Counted from the stretch's first letter, positions 27,154-36,110 are shown. The stretch is 64,000 nt of DNA from Gaetbulibacter sp. S0825 (GCF_011777505.1 NZ_JAATJT010000001.1:930001-994000), one strand, 5' to 3'. Numbers and translations: made by a program. Notes: generated from the sequence alone by a model not told the origin.

Positions 27154-28495
27154 TCGAATAACTTTTAACCATAGCTTGAAATATAAGCTTACAGTATTAT
27201 CCCTTTTGATTGGTTTTACAATATCTGCTCAAGATAAGGTATGGACTCTTCAAGAATGTGTGACTCATGCTTTGGAAAACAATATTACCATTCAAAAGTT
27301 TGAAAATAATTTGCTGATTAACGAGCAAGATATTATTGGAGCTAAAGGTCAGTTTTTACCATCAGCTGGTGCAAACATGTCGCAATCATTAAGTTTTGGT
27401 CAGCAAGAATTATTTCCTGGTGAATTTGTAAATAGAACCAGTAACTCAACTAGTATGAGTATAAATGTTTCTCAAACAATTTTTAATGGTTTTAGGTTGA
27501 CCAATTTATACAAGCAAGCACAATTAAATTTAGAAACCAACGAGTTAGAATTAAACAGAATTAAAGATGATATTTCTTTAAACGTTGCAAATTCATACCT
27601 AAATGTATTGTTTAATAAAGAGCGTTTGGAGACCGCAAAAGCACAATATGAATTTTCAAGTAAGCAGTTACAACAAGTAAAAGACCTTGTTGATGCTGGA
27701 GTACAGCCACGAGTTAATATTTATGATGCTGAAGCAAATTTAAGTAATGATGAACAAAGTGTTACAGTTGCCGAAAACAATTATACATTGGCATTATTAA
27801 ATTTATCTCAATTATTGCAGGTGCCTTTTGAGGGATTTAATGTTGAGGTTATAGAAATCGATACACCTTCGGCAGCATTAATGTACAAAGATATTAAGCC
27901 TATTTTAAACTACGCCTTAGAAAATAGAAACGAAATAAAAGTGGCAGAAAAAAATATTGAAAATGCTGAGTTAAGTACTGAGATATCTAAAAGTGGTTTT
28001 ATGCCAAGCGTAAGTGCTAGTTATGGATTAGGAACAAACGCCTTTTATACTAATTTAAGCAGTACAGAAGAAAGCTTTCTTAATCAATTAAATGACAATA
28101 AAGGACATAGTTTTAGACTAAGCGTTAATATCCCAATTTTTTCAAGATTTCAAAATAAAACAGCAGTTGCTAAATCAAAAATCAGGGAAGAAAGTTCAAA
28201 ATTAGATTTAGATCAAGCTAAATTAACTTTAGAATCTAATATTCAAAGAGCTTTTACTGATGCACAAGCTGCACTAAAAACGTATGTTGCTGCACAAAAA
28301 TCTTTGCAAGCACAAGAATTGTCATTCTCTAATTCACAAGAGCGTTATAATTTAGGTGATATGAATTCTTTTGAGTTAGAGCAATCTAGAATACGATTGA
28401 TAAATGCAGAGTCATCTTTAATAAATGCTAAGTATGATTTTGTTTTTAAAACAAAAGTGTTAGACTTTTTTCTTGGAAAAACAATAGTTTTATAA
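27134..28495 (+). CDS. TolC family outer-membrane efflux protein
   Basis: 453 residues. A signal peptide ends near TISAQ (residue 32). Two outer-membrane efflux protein repeats follow (about 40-230 and 250-450), with the typical alternating long helices and strand pairs. YLNVLFNKERLETAKAQYE and AFTDAQAALKTYVAAQ are helical hairpin portions. It provides the outer-membrane channel for the exporter encoded upstream. Three consecutive ATGs begin at 27134; the first is used here. tsaB begins 2 bases after the stop. Confidence 0.93.
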   Translation: MMMITINRITFNHSLKYKLTVLSLLIGFTISAQDKVWTLQECVTHALENNITIQKFENNLLINEQDIIGAKGQFLPSAGANMSQSLSFGQQELFPGEFVNRTSNSTSMSINVSQTIFNGFRLTNLYKQAQLNLETNELELNRIKDDISLNVANSYLNVLFNKERLETAKAQYEFSSKQLQQVKDLVDAGVQPRVNIYDAEANLSNDEQSVTVAENNYTLALLNLSQLLQVPFEGFNVEVIEIDTPSAALMYKDIKPILNYALENRNEIKVAEKNIENAELSTEISKSGFMPSVSASYGLGTNAFYTNLSSTEESFLNQLNDNKGHSFRLSVNIPIFSRFQNKTAVAKSKIREESSKLDLDQAKLTLESNIQRAFTDAQAALKTYVAAQKSLQAQELSFSNSQERYNLGDMNSFELEQSRIRLINAESSLINAKYDFVFKTKVLDFFLGKTIVL

Positions 28496-28497
28496 GA

Positions 28498-29172
28498 TTG
28501 GCATACATACTTAACATAGAAACATCAACAACAAACTGTTCGGTCTCTCTTTCTAACAAAGGAGAGACTGTTGTTTTAAAAGAAGATTACAATAGTAACT
28601 ATTCTCACGCCGAACGTTTGCATGTATATGTCGATGACGTTTTAAAAGAGGCTGATGTGTCGTTAAACGAATTGGATGCTATAGCCATTAGTAAAGGACC
28701 AGGGTCTTATACAGGTTTGCGTATTGGTGTTTCGGCAGCAAAAGGGCTTTGTTTTGCTTTAGATGTACCTTTAATAGCTATCCCAACTTTAGAATCTTTA
28801 GCACATCAAATCAATACTGAAACTGGAGTTATTGCTCCTATGTTAGACGCAAGACGCATGGAAGTTTATTCAGCAGTATTTGATGCTAATCATTCTCAAA
28901 TTAGAGATACACAGGCGCAAATTCTTAATGAAACATCTTTTAATGAGTATTTAGAAGCAGGTAAAGTGTTTTTTGTGGGTAATGGCGTTGCAAAAACAAA
29001 AGCACTTATAACACATGTTAATGCTGTTTTTATTGAAGACAAATTACCTTCTGCAAACAATATGAGCCAGTTAGCTTACCAGAAGTATAAAAAAAGCGAC
29101 ATCGAGGATGTCGCCTATTTTGAACCTTATTATTTAAAAGATTTTATAGCATTAAAGCCTAAATCTAAATAA
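28498..29172 (+). CDS. tsaB: tRNA threonylcarbamoyladenosine biosynthesis protein TsaB
   Basis: Partner protein of TsaD in making the t6A modification at position 37 of ANN-decoding tRNAs. 224 residues from a TTG start 2 bases after the TolC stop. The ASKHA fold opens with YILNIETSTTNCSVSL. The characteristic loop is AISKGPGSYTGLRIGVSAAKG near 61-81. ALDVPLIAIPTLESLAHQ and APMLDARRMEVYSA follow. It appears to be expressed with the exporter operon. The 3' end of the gene also carries a hairpin that acts as a terminator on the opposite strand. Confidence 0.95.
   Translation: MAYILNIETSTTNCSVSLSNKGETVVLKEDYNSNYSHAERLHVYVDDVLKEADVSLNELDAIAISKGPGSYTGLRIGVSAAKGLCFALDVPLIAIPTLESLAHQINTETGVIAPMLDARRMEVYSAVFDANHSQIRDTQAQILNETSFNEYLEAGKVFFVGNGVAKTKALITHVNAVFIEDKLPSANNMSQLAYQKYKKSDIEDVAYFEPYYLKDFIALKPKSK
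29089..29114 (-). terminator. Minus-strand terminator embedded in the 3' end of tsaB
   Basis: The perfect 8-bp arms GCGACATC (29096-29103) and GATGTCGC (29107-29114) flank a 3-base loop. On the minus strand they are followed by seven Ts (A run at 29089-29095). This is a strong intrinsic terminator for the convergent minus-strand genes beginning with the MscS channel, placed inside tsaB codons. Confidence 0.75.
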
Positions 29173-29176
29173 GTAA

Positions 29177-29989
29177 TTACGCTTCTTTGTGTATTTCTAC
29201 CTGATGAGGATAAGGAATCTCTATGCCAGCTGCATCAAGAGCCTCTTTAGTTTGTTCGGTAACATCAAAGTACACATCCCAATAATGTTCAGCTTTACAC
29301 CAAGGTCTTACAGCAAAATTCACTGAACTGTCGGCTAATGCTGATACATTTACTGTTGGTTGAGGGTCTTTTAAAACTAAAGGATGTGAAGTGAGGACGT
29401 TCATGAGCACACCCTTGGTTTTCTTAATATCCGAATCGTATCCAACACCAAAAGTTAAATCAACACGACGTGTTCCTTCAGTTGTATAATTAATAATATT
29501 TCCATTGGATAAAGCACCATTAGGGATGATAATTTCTCTATTTGACAGTCCTGTAAGTTTTGTAGTGAAAATTTCTATTTCTTTAACCACGCCAACTTCT
29601 CCTTGGGCTTCAATAAGGTCACCAATTTTTATAGGTTTAAAAATCATAATTAAAACACCACCAGCAAAATTACCTAAGCTTCCTTGTAGTGCCAACCCTA
29701 TTGCTAAACCAGCAGCAGCTATAATAGCAGCAAAAGAGGTTGTTGGAACGCCTAGAGTACCTAAAAGTGTTATTACCAATAGGATTTTTAATATCCAATT
29801 AATAAGATTGAGTAAAAATTTCTGAAGACTTTCATCATAATTACGCTTAGACATTACTTTTTTAATACCCCTCACTATCTTTTTAATAAGCCATGAACCA
29901 ATGATCCATACTAAAATTGCACCTATTATTTTTATGCCATAAACTGTGGCAAAGTCTATAAGCTTGTCTAAAATGATTTCTAAATCCAT
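29177..29989 (-). CDS. Small-conductance mechanosensitive channel (MscS family)
   Basis: 270 residues, the size of the simplest MscS proteins. Three transmembrane helices occupy about residues 17-34, 60-80 and 85-115. The pore-lining helix with its Gly/Ala packing pattern is GLAIGLALQGSLGNFAGGVLI, directly followed by FKPIKIGDLIEAQG, the start of the cytoplasmic beta domain. IPNGALSNGNIINYT is the typical following motif. It releases solutes upon hypo-osmotic shock. It converges with tsaB, with only 4 bases between stops. Confidence 0.94.
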   Translation of the reverse strand: MDLEIILDKLIDFATVYGIKIIGAILVWIIGSWLIKKIVRGIKKVMSKRNYDESLQKFLLNLINWILKILLVITLLGTLGVPTTSFAAIIAAAGLAIGLALQGSLGNFAGGVLIMIFKPIKIGDLIEAQGEVGVVKEIEIFTTKLTGLSNREIIIPNGALSNGNIINYTTEGTRRVDLTFGVGYDSDIKKTKGVLMNVLTSHPLVLKDPQPTVNVSALADSSVNFAVRPWCKAEHYWDVYFDVTEQTKEALDAAGIEIPYPHQVEIHKEA

Positions 29990-30004
29990 TACTATTTTTT
30001 GTTT

Positions 30005-30364
30005 TTAATTATTAATTAATATTATTAAAAGAGCTAATATGGCTGGAATACCTTGTATGTAAAATAATCTAACCTTACGCGTACTATACGACCCATAAAT
30101 GGCAGCGATAGTCACACAAACTAGAAAGAAAATTGAAAGATTTTTATCCTCAATAATTAAAGAATATACTAATCCAGCAGCTAAAAACCCATTGTATAAA
30201 CCTTGGTTTGCTGCTAAAACCTTTGTGTCTTCAGCAAATTCTTTCGATTTTAATCCAAAGGTTATTATGCCTTTTGGTTTGGTCCATAAAAACATTTCTA
30301 AAATTAGGAAGTAAATATGTTCTATGGCTACAAGAACTATTAAAACTGTAATGAGTAATTCCAT
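30005..30364 (-). CDS. DUF1304 family membrane protein
   Basis: 119 residues with four predicted transmembrane helices. The pattern HIYFLILEMFLW near the start and LAANQGLYNGFLAAGLVYSL in the second helix is characteristic of DUF1304, a small membrane family of unknown function. It lies 15 bases upstream of the MscS gene and directly follows the thioredoxin-domain gene (1-base gap), so the three are probably co-transcribed. Confidence 0.85.
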   Translation of the reverse strand: MELLITVLIVLVAIEHIYFLILEMFLWTKPKGIITFGLKSKEFAEDTKVLAANQGLYNGFLAAGLVYSLIIEDKNLSIFFLVCVTIAAIYGSYSTRKVRLFYIQGIPAILALLIILINN

Positions 30365-30365
30365 G

Positions 30366-32399
30366 TTATTTCATTAAATCAATTGCTTTGCCAACTTCAG
30401 ATACTGGAAATTGGCAAGCTTTGTTAACACACACGTAAATGAGTGTTTTATCTTTTGAATACCTGTTTTTTAATAAAGGTAAATTATTTTCAATATTACT
30501 ACCTGCAATAAGCTTATTTGGTAGGTATACTTTGTTTAAAGTACTGACTTTTTCTTTAGCATGTGCTCCAATTATAGCAACTTCGTAATAGTTATTTGTA
30601 AAATTCAGCATTAAATCCATCCAATTCGAAAAAGCTGATGGATATTTTTTTAGCTCAGGTAACATATTATGCAACATAGTTATTGAAATGGTTTCATAAG
30701 CTGAATTGCCATAAAAATGAGATAGTTTGAACAAATTTTTAGCCATCATAGAATTGCTAGCAGGAATCACATTATCTCTATATTCAATAGTTCTTGATAC
30801 TAATGTAGGATCCTGATTGGAAGTAAAATAAAACATTTTGCTTTCCTCATTGAAAAAATGGTCAAGAGTATAGTTTGTTAAATTTCTAGCGTGTTGTAAC
30901 CACGTTTCATCTAAAGTATTTTCATAAATCGAAATAAAAGCTTCAATGGTAGAGGCATAATCCTCTAAATAACCATTAATGGTGCTTTTTCCGTTTTTAT
31001 AATTGTGATATAAACCTCCATCGTCTTTGGATTGCTTAAAAATGATAAATTGTGCATTTTTTAGTGCAGCTTTTAAAAAGCAATCTTCGTTAAAAACACG
31101 AAAGGCATCCATGTAGCCTTTAATCATTAAGGCATTCCAAGATGTTAGAATTTTATCATCTAGTCTAGGTCTGTTTCTTTTTTCTCTTTCTTCTAACAGT
31201 AAATATTTCCAGCGTTTTATTTTTTCTTTTAAATCTTTAGAAGTGATTCTATGTTTCTTAGTAATAATCTCTTCTGAATCTCTTCTAATTAATACAAAGT
31301 TATTATGCTCCCAAAAACCATAATCATTAATCGAATAGTAATCTGAAAATAATTGAAAATCTTCATTAAGTAATTCTTTTAATTCTTCCTTAGTCCAAAC
31401 ATAAAAAGCACCTTCTTCTAAATCTCCTTTTTTATTGATACTGTCCGCATCTAAAGATGAATAAAATGTACCATCAGTGTTAGTGAGTTCGCGTTCTACA
31501 AAGTCTAAAGTATCAAAAACAACCTGTTTATAAAGCGGATTTTTGGTTGCCAAATAAGCGTCGCTATATAAACTGACCAATTGTGCATTGTCGTAAAGCA
31601 TTTTTTCGAAATGAGGGACATGCCATTTATCATCTACCGAATAACGTGAAAAACCACCACCAACGTGATCAAAAATGCCACCAAAGGCAATTTTTGTCAA
31701 CGTGATATTTACATATTTTTGAAGCTCCACATGATCGTTTTGATATGCTTCTCTCAATAGAAAATGAAGATTATTAGGCATCATAAATTTTGGGGCACGA
31801 TTGGTGCCTCCTTTTTCATAATCAAAGTTTTGTGACCAACTATTTATAGCATAGTCAATGATGGGCTTTTCAAACTTTACATCATCGGTATTTAGGTTTA
31901 CAACATCTAACGATTTAATTCCAGTTTCTAATTGCTCAGCATATTCATGCAATTTTTCTGGATTCGAATGGTACAAATCTGCTATTTGAGTCAATGTGTT
32001 TATCCATTGTTTTTTCTTAAAATAAGTACCTCCCCAAACTGGTCTACCATCAGGTAATGCCACTATATTTAATGGCCAACCACCACTTCCAGTTAGGAGT
32101 TGTACAGCATTCATATAGACTTGGTCAATATCTGGGCGCTCTTCTCTATCTACTTTAATGTTTATATAATTATCATTCATTATTTGGGCGACTTCAATAT
32201 CTTCAAAACTTTCATGTTCCATAACATGACACCAATGGCAAGCAGCATAACCAACGCTAATTATAATGAGCCTGTTTTTTTCTTTGGCTTCAGCTAAAGT
32301 ATTGTCGTTCCATGCTTTCCAATGTATTGGATTGTGTGCATGTTGTAACAAATACGGACTCGTTTCATTAATAAGCTCGTTTGTATGTCTATGTATCAT
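30366..32399 (-). CDS. DUF255 thioredoxin-domain protein (YyaL/SPATA20 family)
   Basis: 677 residues. The N-terminal thioredoxin-like domain has NELINETSPYLLQHAHNP near residue 8 and the redox motif GYAACHWCHVMEHESFED with CHWC near residue 54. DREERPDIDQVYM follows. The rest is an (alpha/alpha)6 barrel similar to sugar-modifying enzymes, with CPHFEKMLYDNAQL-like VPHFEKMLYDNAQL near 258 and RPRLDDKILTSWNALMI near 397. No signal peptide, so cytoplasmic. The substrate of this widespread family is not known. Confidence 0.92.
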   Translation of the reverse strand: MIHRHTNELINETSPYLLQHAHNPIHWKAWNDNTLAEAKEKNRLIIISVGYAACHWCHVMEHESFEDIEVAQIMNDNYINIKVDREERPDIDQVYMNAVQLLTGSGGWPLNIVALPDGRPVWGGTYFKKKQWINTLTQIADLYHSNPEKLHEYAEQLETGIKSLDVVNLNTDDVKFEKPIIDYAINSWSQNFDYEKGGTNRAPKFMMPNNLHFLLREAYQNDHVELQKYVNITLTKIAFGGIFDHVGGGFSRYSVDDKWHVPHFEKMLYDNAQLVSLYSDAYLATKNPLYKQVVFDTLDFVERELTNTDGTFYSSLDADSINKKGDLEEGAFYVWTKEELKELLNEDFQLFSDYYSINDYGFWEHNNFVLIRRDSEEIITKKHRITSKDLKEKIKRWKYLLLEEREKRNRPRLDDKILTSWNALMIKGYMDAFRVFNEDCFLKAALKNAQFIIFKQSKDDGGLYHNYKNGKSTINGYLEDYASTIEAFISIYENTLDETWLQHARNLTNYTLDHFFNEESKMFYFTSNQDPTLVSRTIEYRDNVIPASNSMMAKNLFKLSHFYGNSAYETISITMLHNMLPELKKYPSAFSNWMDLMLNFTNNYYEVAIIGAHAKEKVSTLNKVYLPNKLIAGSNIENNLPLLKNRYSKDKTLIYVCVNKACQFPVSEVGKAIDLMK

Positions 32400-32480
32400 T
32401 TCTTAATGTACTATTCGAAGACTTTAGTGGCAGTGAATAAAAGAAGTTCATCGAATACGTTAATTTCAAATTTACAAAAA

Positions 32481-32511
32481 AGCATAAAAAAAGCGTTCCT
32501 TTTGGAACGCT
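32481..32511 (-). terminator. Terminator downstream of dodecin (minus strand)
   Basis: The arms AGCGTTCC (32492-32499) and GGAACGCT (32504-32511) close a TTTT loop. On the minus strand the stem is followed by a T run of seven, broken, then a second T run. Confidence 0.88.
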
Positions 32512-32535
32512 TAATAATTTATTTGAAAATTAATT

Positions 32536-32736
32536 TTAATTAACTTCAAAAGTAATTTTTAAGTTTACTCTGAATTCTGTTACTTCATCATCTTTAACAA
32601 CAGCACTTTGTGATTGTACAAATGCCGATTTAATATTTTTTACACTTTTTGAAGCTTGCTTAATCGCCTTTTTAGTTGCGTCTTCCCAACTCTTATCTGA
32701 ATTTGCTAATACTTCAATTACTTTCATTACTGCCAT
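32536..32736 (-). CDS. Dodecin family protein lacking the flavin-stacking tryptophan
   Basis: 66 residues, the usual dodecin size: a beta-alpha-beta-beta fold that assembles into a hollow dodecamer. MKVIEVLANSDKSWEDATKKAI is the conserved first strand and helix, and RVNLKITFEV is the last strand. Classical dodecins carry a tryptophan in the second strand that stacks on flavin dimers (IRWAEV). Here the equivalent is IKSAFV with serine at residue 37, so flavin may not be bound in the usual way. Monocistronic: own terminator downstream and a 78-base gap upstream. Confidence 0.88.
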   Translation of the reverse strand: MAVMKVIEVLANSDKSWEDATKKAIKQASKSVKNIKSAFVQSQSAVVKDDEVTEFRVNLKITFEVN

Positions 32737-32814
32737 GGTTATATTTTTTAAAGATTAATACTATCTATAAGAAACAAAAAAATAGACAAAGTCACAATGA
32801 AAGTGAGTGTTTTT

Positions 32815-33717
32815 TTATCCATTTATAGCCTCAACAGTTTCAACCTTTCCTTGCAACATTTCTTTTAACATATTTTCTATGCCATTTTTTAATGTGAATG
32901 TAGAAGAAGGACAACCACTACAAGCGCCTTGTAAAATAACTTTTACTTTTTTTGTGTCTGCATCATACGATTCAAATTGAATATTTCCACCATCACTAGC
33001 TACTGCTGGTTTTACATATTCCTCTAAAATATTTACAATCTCTTTTGAAATATCGTCCAGAGTTTCAAACTGCTCTTCTTTAGCAACTTCAGAGTTTTTA
33101 GTTATTTCAGGAGCATCATCTGTTACTACAGCTTTCCCATTTTCAATATAGGTTCTAATAAATTCTCTCAACTCTATGGTAATATCGTTCCATTCAGCAA
33201 CGTCATATTTGGTGATAGACACATAGTTTTTGTCAATAAAAACGCTTTTAACAAATGGGAAATGAAACAATTCAGTAGCAAAAGGCGATGTTTTCGCCTC
33301 GTCTATTGAAGTGAATTCTAACATAAAAGGTGTTAAATTTTTGTTGGCAACAAATTTTGTAACTGCTGGATTTGGCGTGCTTTCGGCATATACTGTTACA
33401 GCAGTTTTTTTCTTTGTTTCTGTAGGAGCAACAACAACACCGTCGCTATTTAAATAATTTTCTATTTGTTCTCGAACTTCATTTTGAACATCATTCCAAG
33501 TGACTATATCAAATCGCTCAATAGCAACGAAATTACCAGATATATAGACTTTTTTTACAAATGGTAAGTAAAACAATTGTTGAGCTAAAGGTGAATTTTT
33601 AGCATCATCAATATTATTGAATTCAAAACTTTCGTATTGTGTTAAAAAAGAATTAGCTTCAAATTTAAGTATGGTTGGATTATTTGTTTCTTGAATTGAA
33701 ACTTCAATTTTTTTCAT
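32815..33717 (-). CDS. NifU-like iron-sulfur scaffold with duplicated Nfu N-domain
   Basis: 300 residues. Two Nfu N-terminal-type domains occur in tandem (about 1-85 and 108-195). They share the layout NPTILKFEAN/NPAVTKFVAN, AKNSPLAQQLFYLPFVKKVYI/AKTSPFATELFHFPFVKSVFI, and IVTWNDVQNEVRE/VAEWNDITIELRE. The C-terminal NifU domain (about 222-300) has the Fe-S binding CSGC (C266 and C269) within QGACSGCPSSTFTLKNGIE. This protein carries Fe-S clusters to apoproteins. The duplication of the N-domain is clear by eye. Divergent from the PorP/SprF gene. Confidence 0.92.
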   Translation of the reverse strand: MKKIEVSIQETNNPTILKFEANSFLTQYESFEFNNIDDAKNSPLAQQLFYLPFVKKVYISGNFVAIERFDIVTWNDVQNEVREQIENYLNSDGVVVAPTETKKKTAVTVYAESTPNPAVTKFVANKNLTPFMLEFTSIDEAKTSPFATELFHFPFVKSVFIDKNYVSITKYDVAEWNDITIELREFIRTYIENGKAVVTDDAPEITKNSEVAKEEQFETLDDISKEIVNILEEYVKPAVASDGGNIQFESYDADTKKVKVILQGACSGCPSSTFTLKNGIENMLKEMLQGKVETVEAING

Positions 33718-33766
33718 TGCAAATATATTTTTTGCAAAAATAATAAAAGAAATGTCGAGTTATATA

Positions 33767-33774
33767 TATATTTG
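33767..33774 (+). promoter_or_regulatory. Possible -7 element of the PorP/SprF gene
   Basis: TATATTTG matches TAnnTTTG. It lies 90 bases before the ATG at 33864, giving a leader of about 80 bases that contains two small inverted repeats (TTAGCAA/TTTGCTAA near 33794-33812 and GTAAG/CTTAC near 33820-33832). No clear TTG box. Confidence 0.4.
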
Positions 33775-33863
33775 ATAATCATTAACCTAAATTTAGCAAT
33801 CATTTTGCTAAATGATGTAAGGTAACTTACTTAAGCCCCAAGTACCTTGAAATATAAAATTAT

Positions 33864-34871
33864 ATGAAATTGAAAAAACTTTCGTTATTCTTCGTTGTGC
33901 TTTTTTTAGCACAATTTTCCAAAGCACAGGAAGGCTTGCCAATATACTCTGATTATTTAACAGATAACTATTATTTAATCCATCCATCTATGGCTGGAGC
34001 AGCAAATTGTAATAAAGTAAGGTTAACTGGGCGTCAGCAATGGTTAGGACAATCTAATGCGCCAAGTTTACAAACGTTAAGCGTTAATGGTCGTTTTGGG
34101 GAAACACCTTCAGCTTATGGAGCCATTGTCTTTAATGATAAAAATGGGTATCACTCACAAACTGGTGCTTATTTGACCTATGCACACCATTTAATGTTTT
34201 CTAGAAACCCAATTGATTTGAATATGTTGTCATTTGGATTGAGTGCTGGAATGATTCAATACAAATTAGATGAAACTTCTTTTTTAGCTGATGGTTTCGA
34301 CCCTATTATTTCTGGAATAGAACAAAGTGCCACCAATTTCAATATCGATTTTGGGTTCTCATATTTCTTTCTAGACTTCTATGCACATGCAACTGTCAAG
34401 AATGTTCTAGCTAATGATGGTATAAATTTTAACGAACAAGGGCTTAGTTATAACAACTTAAGAACTTTTTTGTTTTCTGCTGGAAATGTATTTAGCCGTC
34501 TAGGTAGCGAATGGAGTTACGAACCTTCTATTATGTTTATGCACCGTGATGCTACTAAAGAATCTTTAATAGACTTAAACATGAAAGTGTATAAGGAGGT
34601 TGAATTTGGAAAGTTTTGGGCTGGATTATCCTATAGAACAAGCTTAGATGGTGCCGAGTTTTTAAATGGCACAGGCGTAAGCAGTCAAAAACTACAATAT
34701 ATTACGCCATTAGTTGGTGTTAATTATAAAAACTTTGTCTTCGCCTATACCTATTCTTATCAAGCAAATTCAGTGGTTTTTAATAATGGAGGTTTTCACC
34801 AAATCACGTTAGGAATCAACTTTGGCTGCAGGCGAGAGAAGTACGAATGTAAATGTCCAGCAATAAACTAA
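33864..34871 (+). CDS. PorP/SprF family type IX secretion outer-membrane protein
   Basis: 335 residues with a signal peptide ending FSKAQ. The family hallmark follows at once: LPIYSDYLTDNYYLIHPSMAGAANCNKVRLTGRQQWLG. The remainder is a beta-barrel with repeated aromatic strands and the late motif FHQITLGINFGCRREK. PorP/SprF proteins anchor or help secrete type B C-terminal-domain adhesins. This copy is not next to any adhesin gene. The C-terminus adds a short cysteine-rich tail (FGCRREKYECKCPAIN) beyond the last strand. Confidence 0.92.
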   Translation: MKLKKLSLFFVVLFLAQFSKAQEGLPIYSDYLTDNYYLIHPSMAGAANCNKVRLTGRQQWLGQSNAPSLQTLSVNGRFGETPSAYGAIVFNDKNGYHSQTGAYLTYAHHLMFSRNPIDLNMLSFGLSAGMIQYKLDETSFLADGFDPIISGIEQSATNFNIDFGFSYFFLDFYAHATVKNVLANDGINFNEQGLSYNNLRTFLFSAGNVFSRLGSEWSYEPSIMFMHRDATKESLIDLNMKVYKEVEFGKFWAGLSYRTSLDGAEFLNGTGVSSQKLQYITPLVGVNYKNFVFAYTYSYQANSVVFNNGGFHQITLGINFGCRREKYECKCPAIN

Positions 34872-34876
34872 TATTA

Positions 34877-34912
34877 AAAAGCCTTGATTATTTCAAGGCT
34901 TTTCTTTTTAAT
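34877..34912. terminator. Bidirectional terminator between convergent genes
   Basis: The arms AAAAGCCTTGA (34877-34887) and TCAAGGCTTTT (34893-34903) have T-rich flanks on both strands. It serves the PorP/SprF gene and the convergent von Willebrand A gene. Confidence 0.85.
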
Positions 34913-36050
34913 TCCACTGGTAATTTTTCTTTTTCGCTTGTGTTTTTATGGCTTGTATCATAGCGTTTTCTAAACCATTTTTAGTGTCTTTTTGTTTTGA
35001 AGCTATATAGGTTCTTCGTTTTGTATTTAATTCCTGTATCTCTTTTTGAATTTGTAATCGTTCTTTACTTTTTTTAGCAACATACGTCTTAATTTCTTTA
35101 ATTGATTTTCCTTTTAATTCCGCTGGCAATGAAGTGTCGTCTAAACTGTCTAGTTCAATTTTGTCTTCTTCAATAGCATCAACTAAATCCCAAGTTGAGT
35201 TTTTATAAAAATGAGAACTTTTACTTATCGTTCGGCCTACCGCATTTGCTTTACTATAGTTTTCAGCTTCGTTATCCTGAGCCATTTGCATTGATGCTTT
35301 AGCAACTCCGCGTTTTCCATAAGCGATGTAGGTGTTGTTTAGTCTCTTGTTTAACTCTAAAATAGCATCGTCATAAGGTGAAGCTATATGAACTGTTTTC
35401 TGGTTATGGTCTATAGCTAAATAATCTCCATTGGTCAATTTTGCACCATCTTTCCAAAAGGTAGAAACCCCTTGTTGATAGTTGCCACAATAAATAGTGT
35501 TAATCGTTACATCTTTTTCATTGGCATTAGTTGCTGCATGTTTATAGTTGATTTTTCCTTGGTTAAATGGTTCGTTTCCAGCAATAAAAACGAGTTTTAA
35601 ATCGTCTTGGTTGTTTCCCCAATCTAATTGATTTAATGACGATTGAATAACTTGACCGCAAAACTCACTACCTCCATTAGTTGTTAAAGAGAAGAGTTCT
35701 TTTGAAATATCATCCAAGTCGTTGGTAAAACCTAAAACTTGTCTAATATAGCCTTCATACGAGCTTAAATTATCATTTCCATATTCATAGAGTGCAATTT
35801 GAAGGTTAGGACGCTCATCATCACATTTAGCATACGACAACTCGTTTACAATGCTCCAAAGTTGTGCTTTAGCTTGGTCTATTAATCCGTCCATACTATT
35901 GCTAGTATCTAATAAGAGTGCAACTTTAATAAATTGCTTGTTTTTTTCAGTATGAGGTTTTTGATTTTCATAAATCTCGTTTGTGGCGTTTGTGGTAATA
36001 AAGCCAATCATTAAGGTCAATGTGAGACCAAGTTTTAACAGTGTTTTCAT
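34908..36050 (-). CDS. Secreted von Willebrand factor A domain protein
   Basis: 380 residues with a signal peptide ending about TTNAT. A VWA domain starts at FIKVALLLDTSNSMDGLIDQ, whose DTSNS is the MIDAS metal-binding motif near residues 48-52. Further positions of the fold are YEYGNDNLSSYEG and LVFIAGNEPFNQG. The last 120 residues are charged and helical, probably a coiled coil. Its ligand is unknown; a periplasmic or surface role is inferred. It is divergent from the two-component genes and shares the intergenic region that holds the 21-bp repeat array. Confidence 0.85.
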   Translation of the reverse strand: MKTLLKLGLTLTLMIGFITTNATNEIYENQKPHTEKNKQFIKVALLLDTSNSMDGLIDQAKAQLWSIVNELSYAKCDDERPNLQIALYEYGNDNLSSYEGYIRQVLGFTNDLDDISKELFSLTTNGGSEFCGQVIQSSLNQLDWGNNQDDLKLVFIAGNEPFNQGKINYKHAATNANEKDVTINTIYCGNYQQGVSTFWKDGAKLTNGDYLAIDHNQKTVHIASPYDDAILELNKRLNNTYIAYGKRGVAKASMQMAQDNEAENYSKANAVGRTISKSSHFYKNSTWDLVDAIEEDKIELDSLDDTSLPAELKGKSIKEIKTYVAKKSKERLQIQKEIQELNTKRRTYIASKQKDTKNGLENAMIQAIKTQAKKKNYQWN

Positions 36051-36110
36051 AATATTCGATTTTTATTGATGCTGTAAACATAGAACCAAACTTTTTGCAA
36101 AAAAACCCAG

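Noticed and set aside
33715-33727. TATATTTG on the minus strand two bases before the NifU-like ATG, as a promoter
   Set aside because: Transcription would start inside the start codon and no alternative downstream start exists; probably a chance match.
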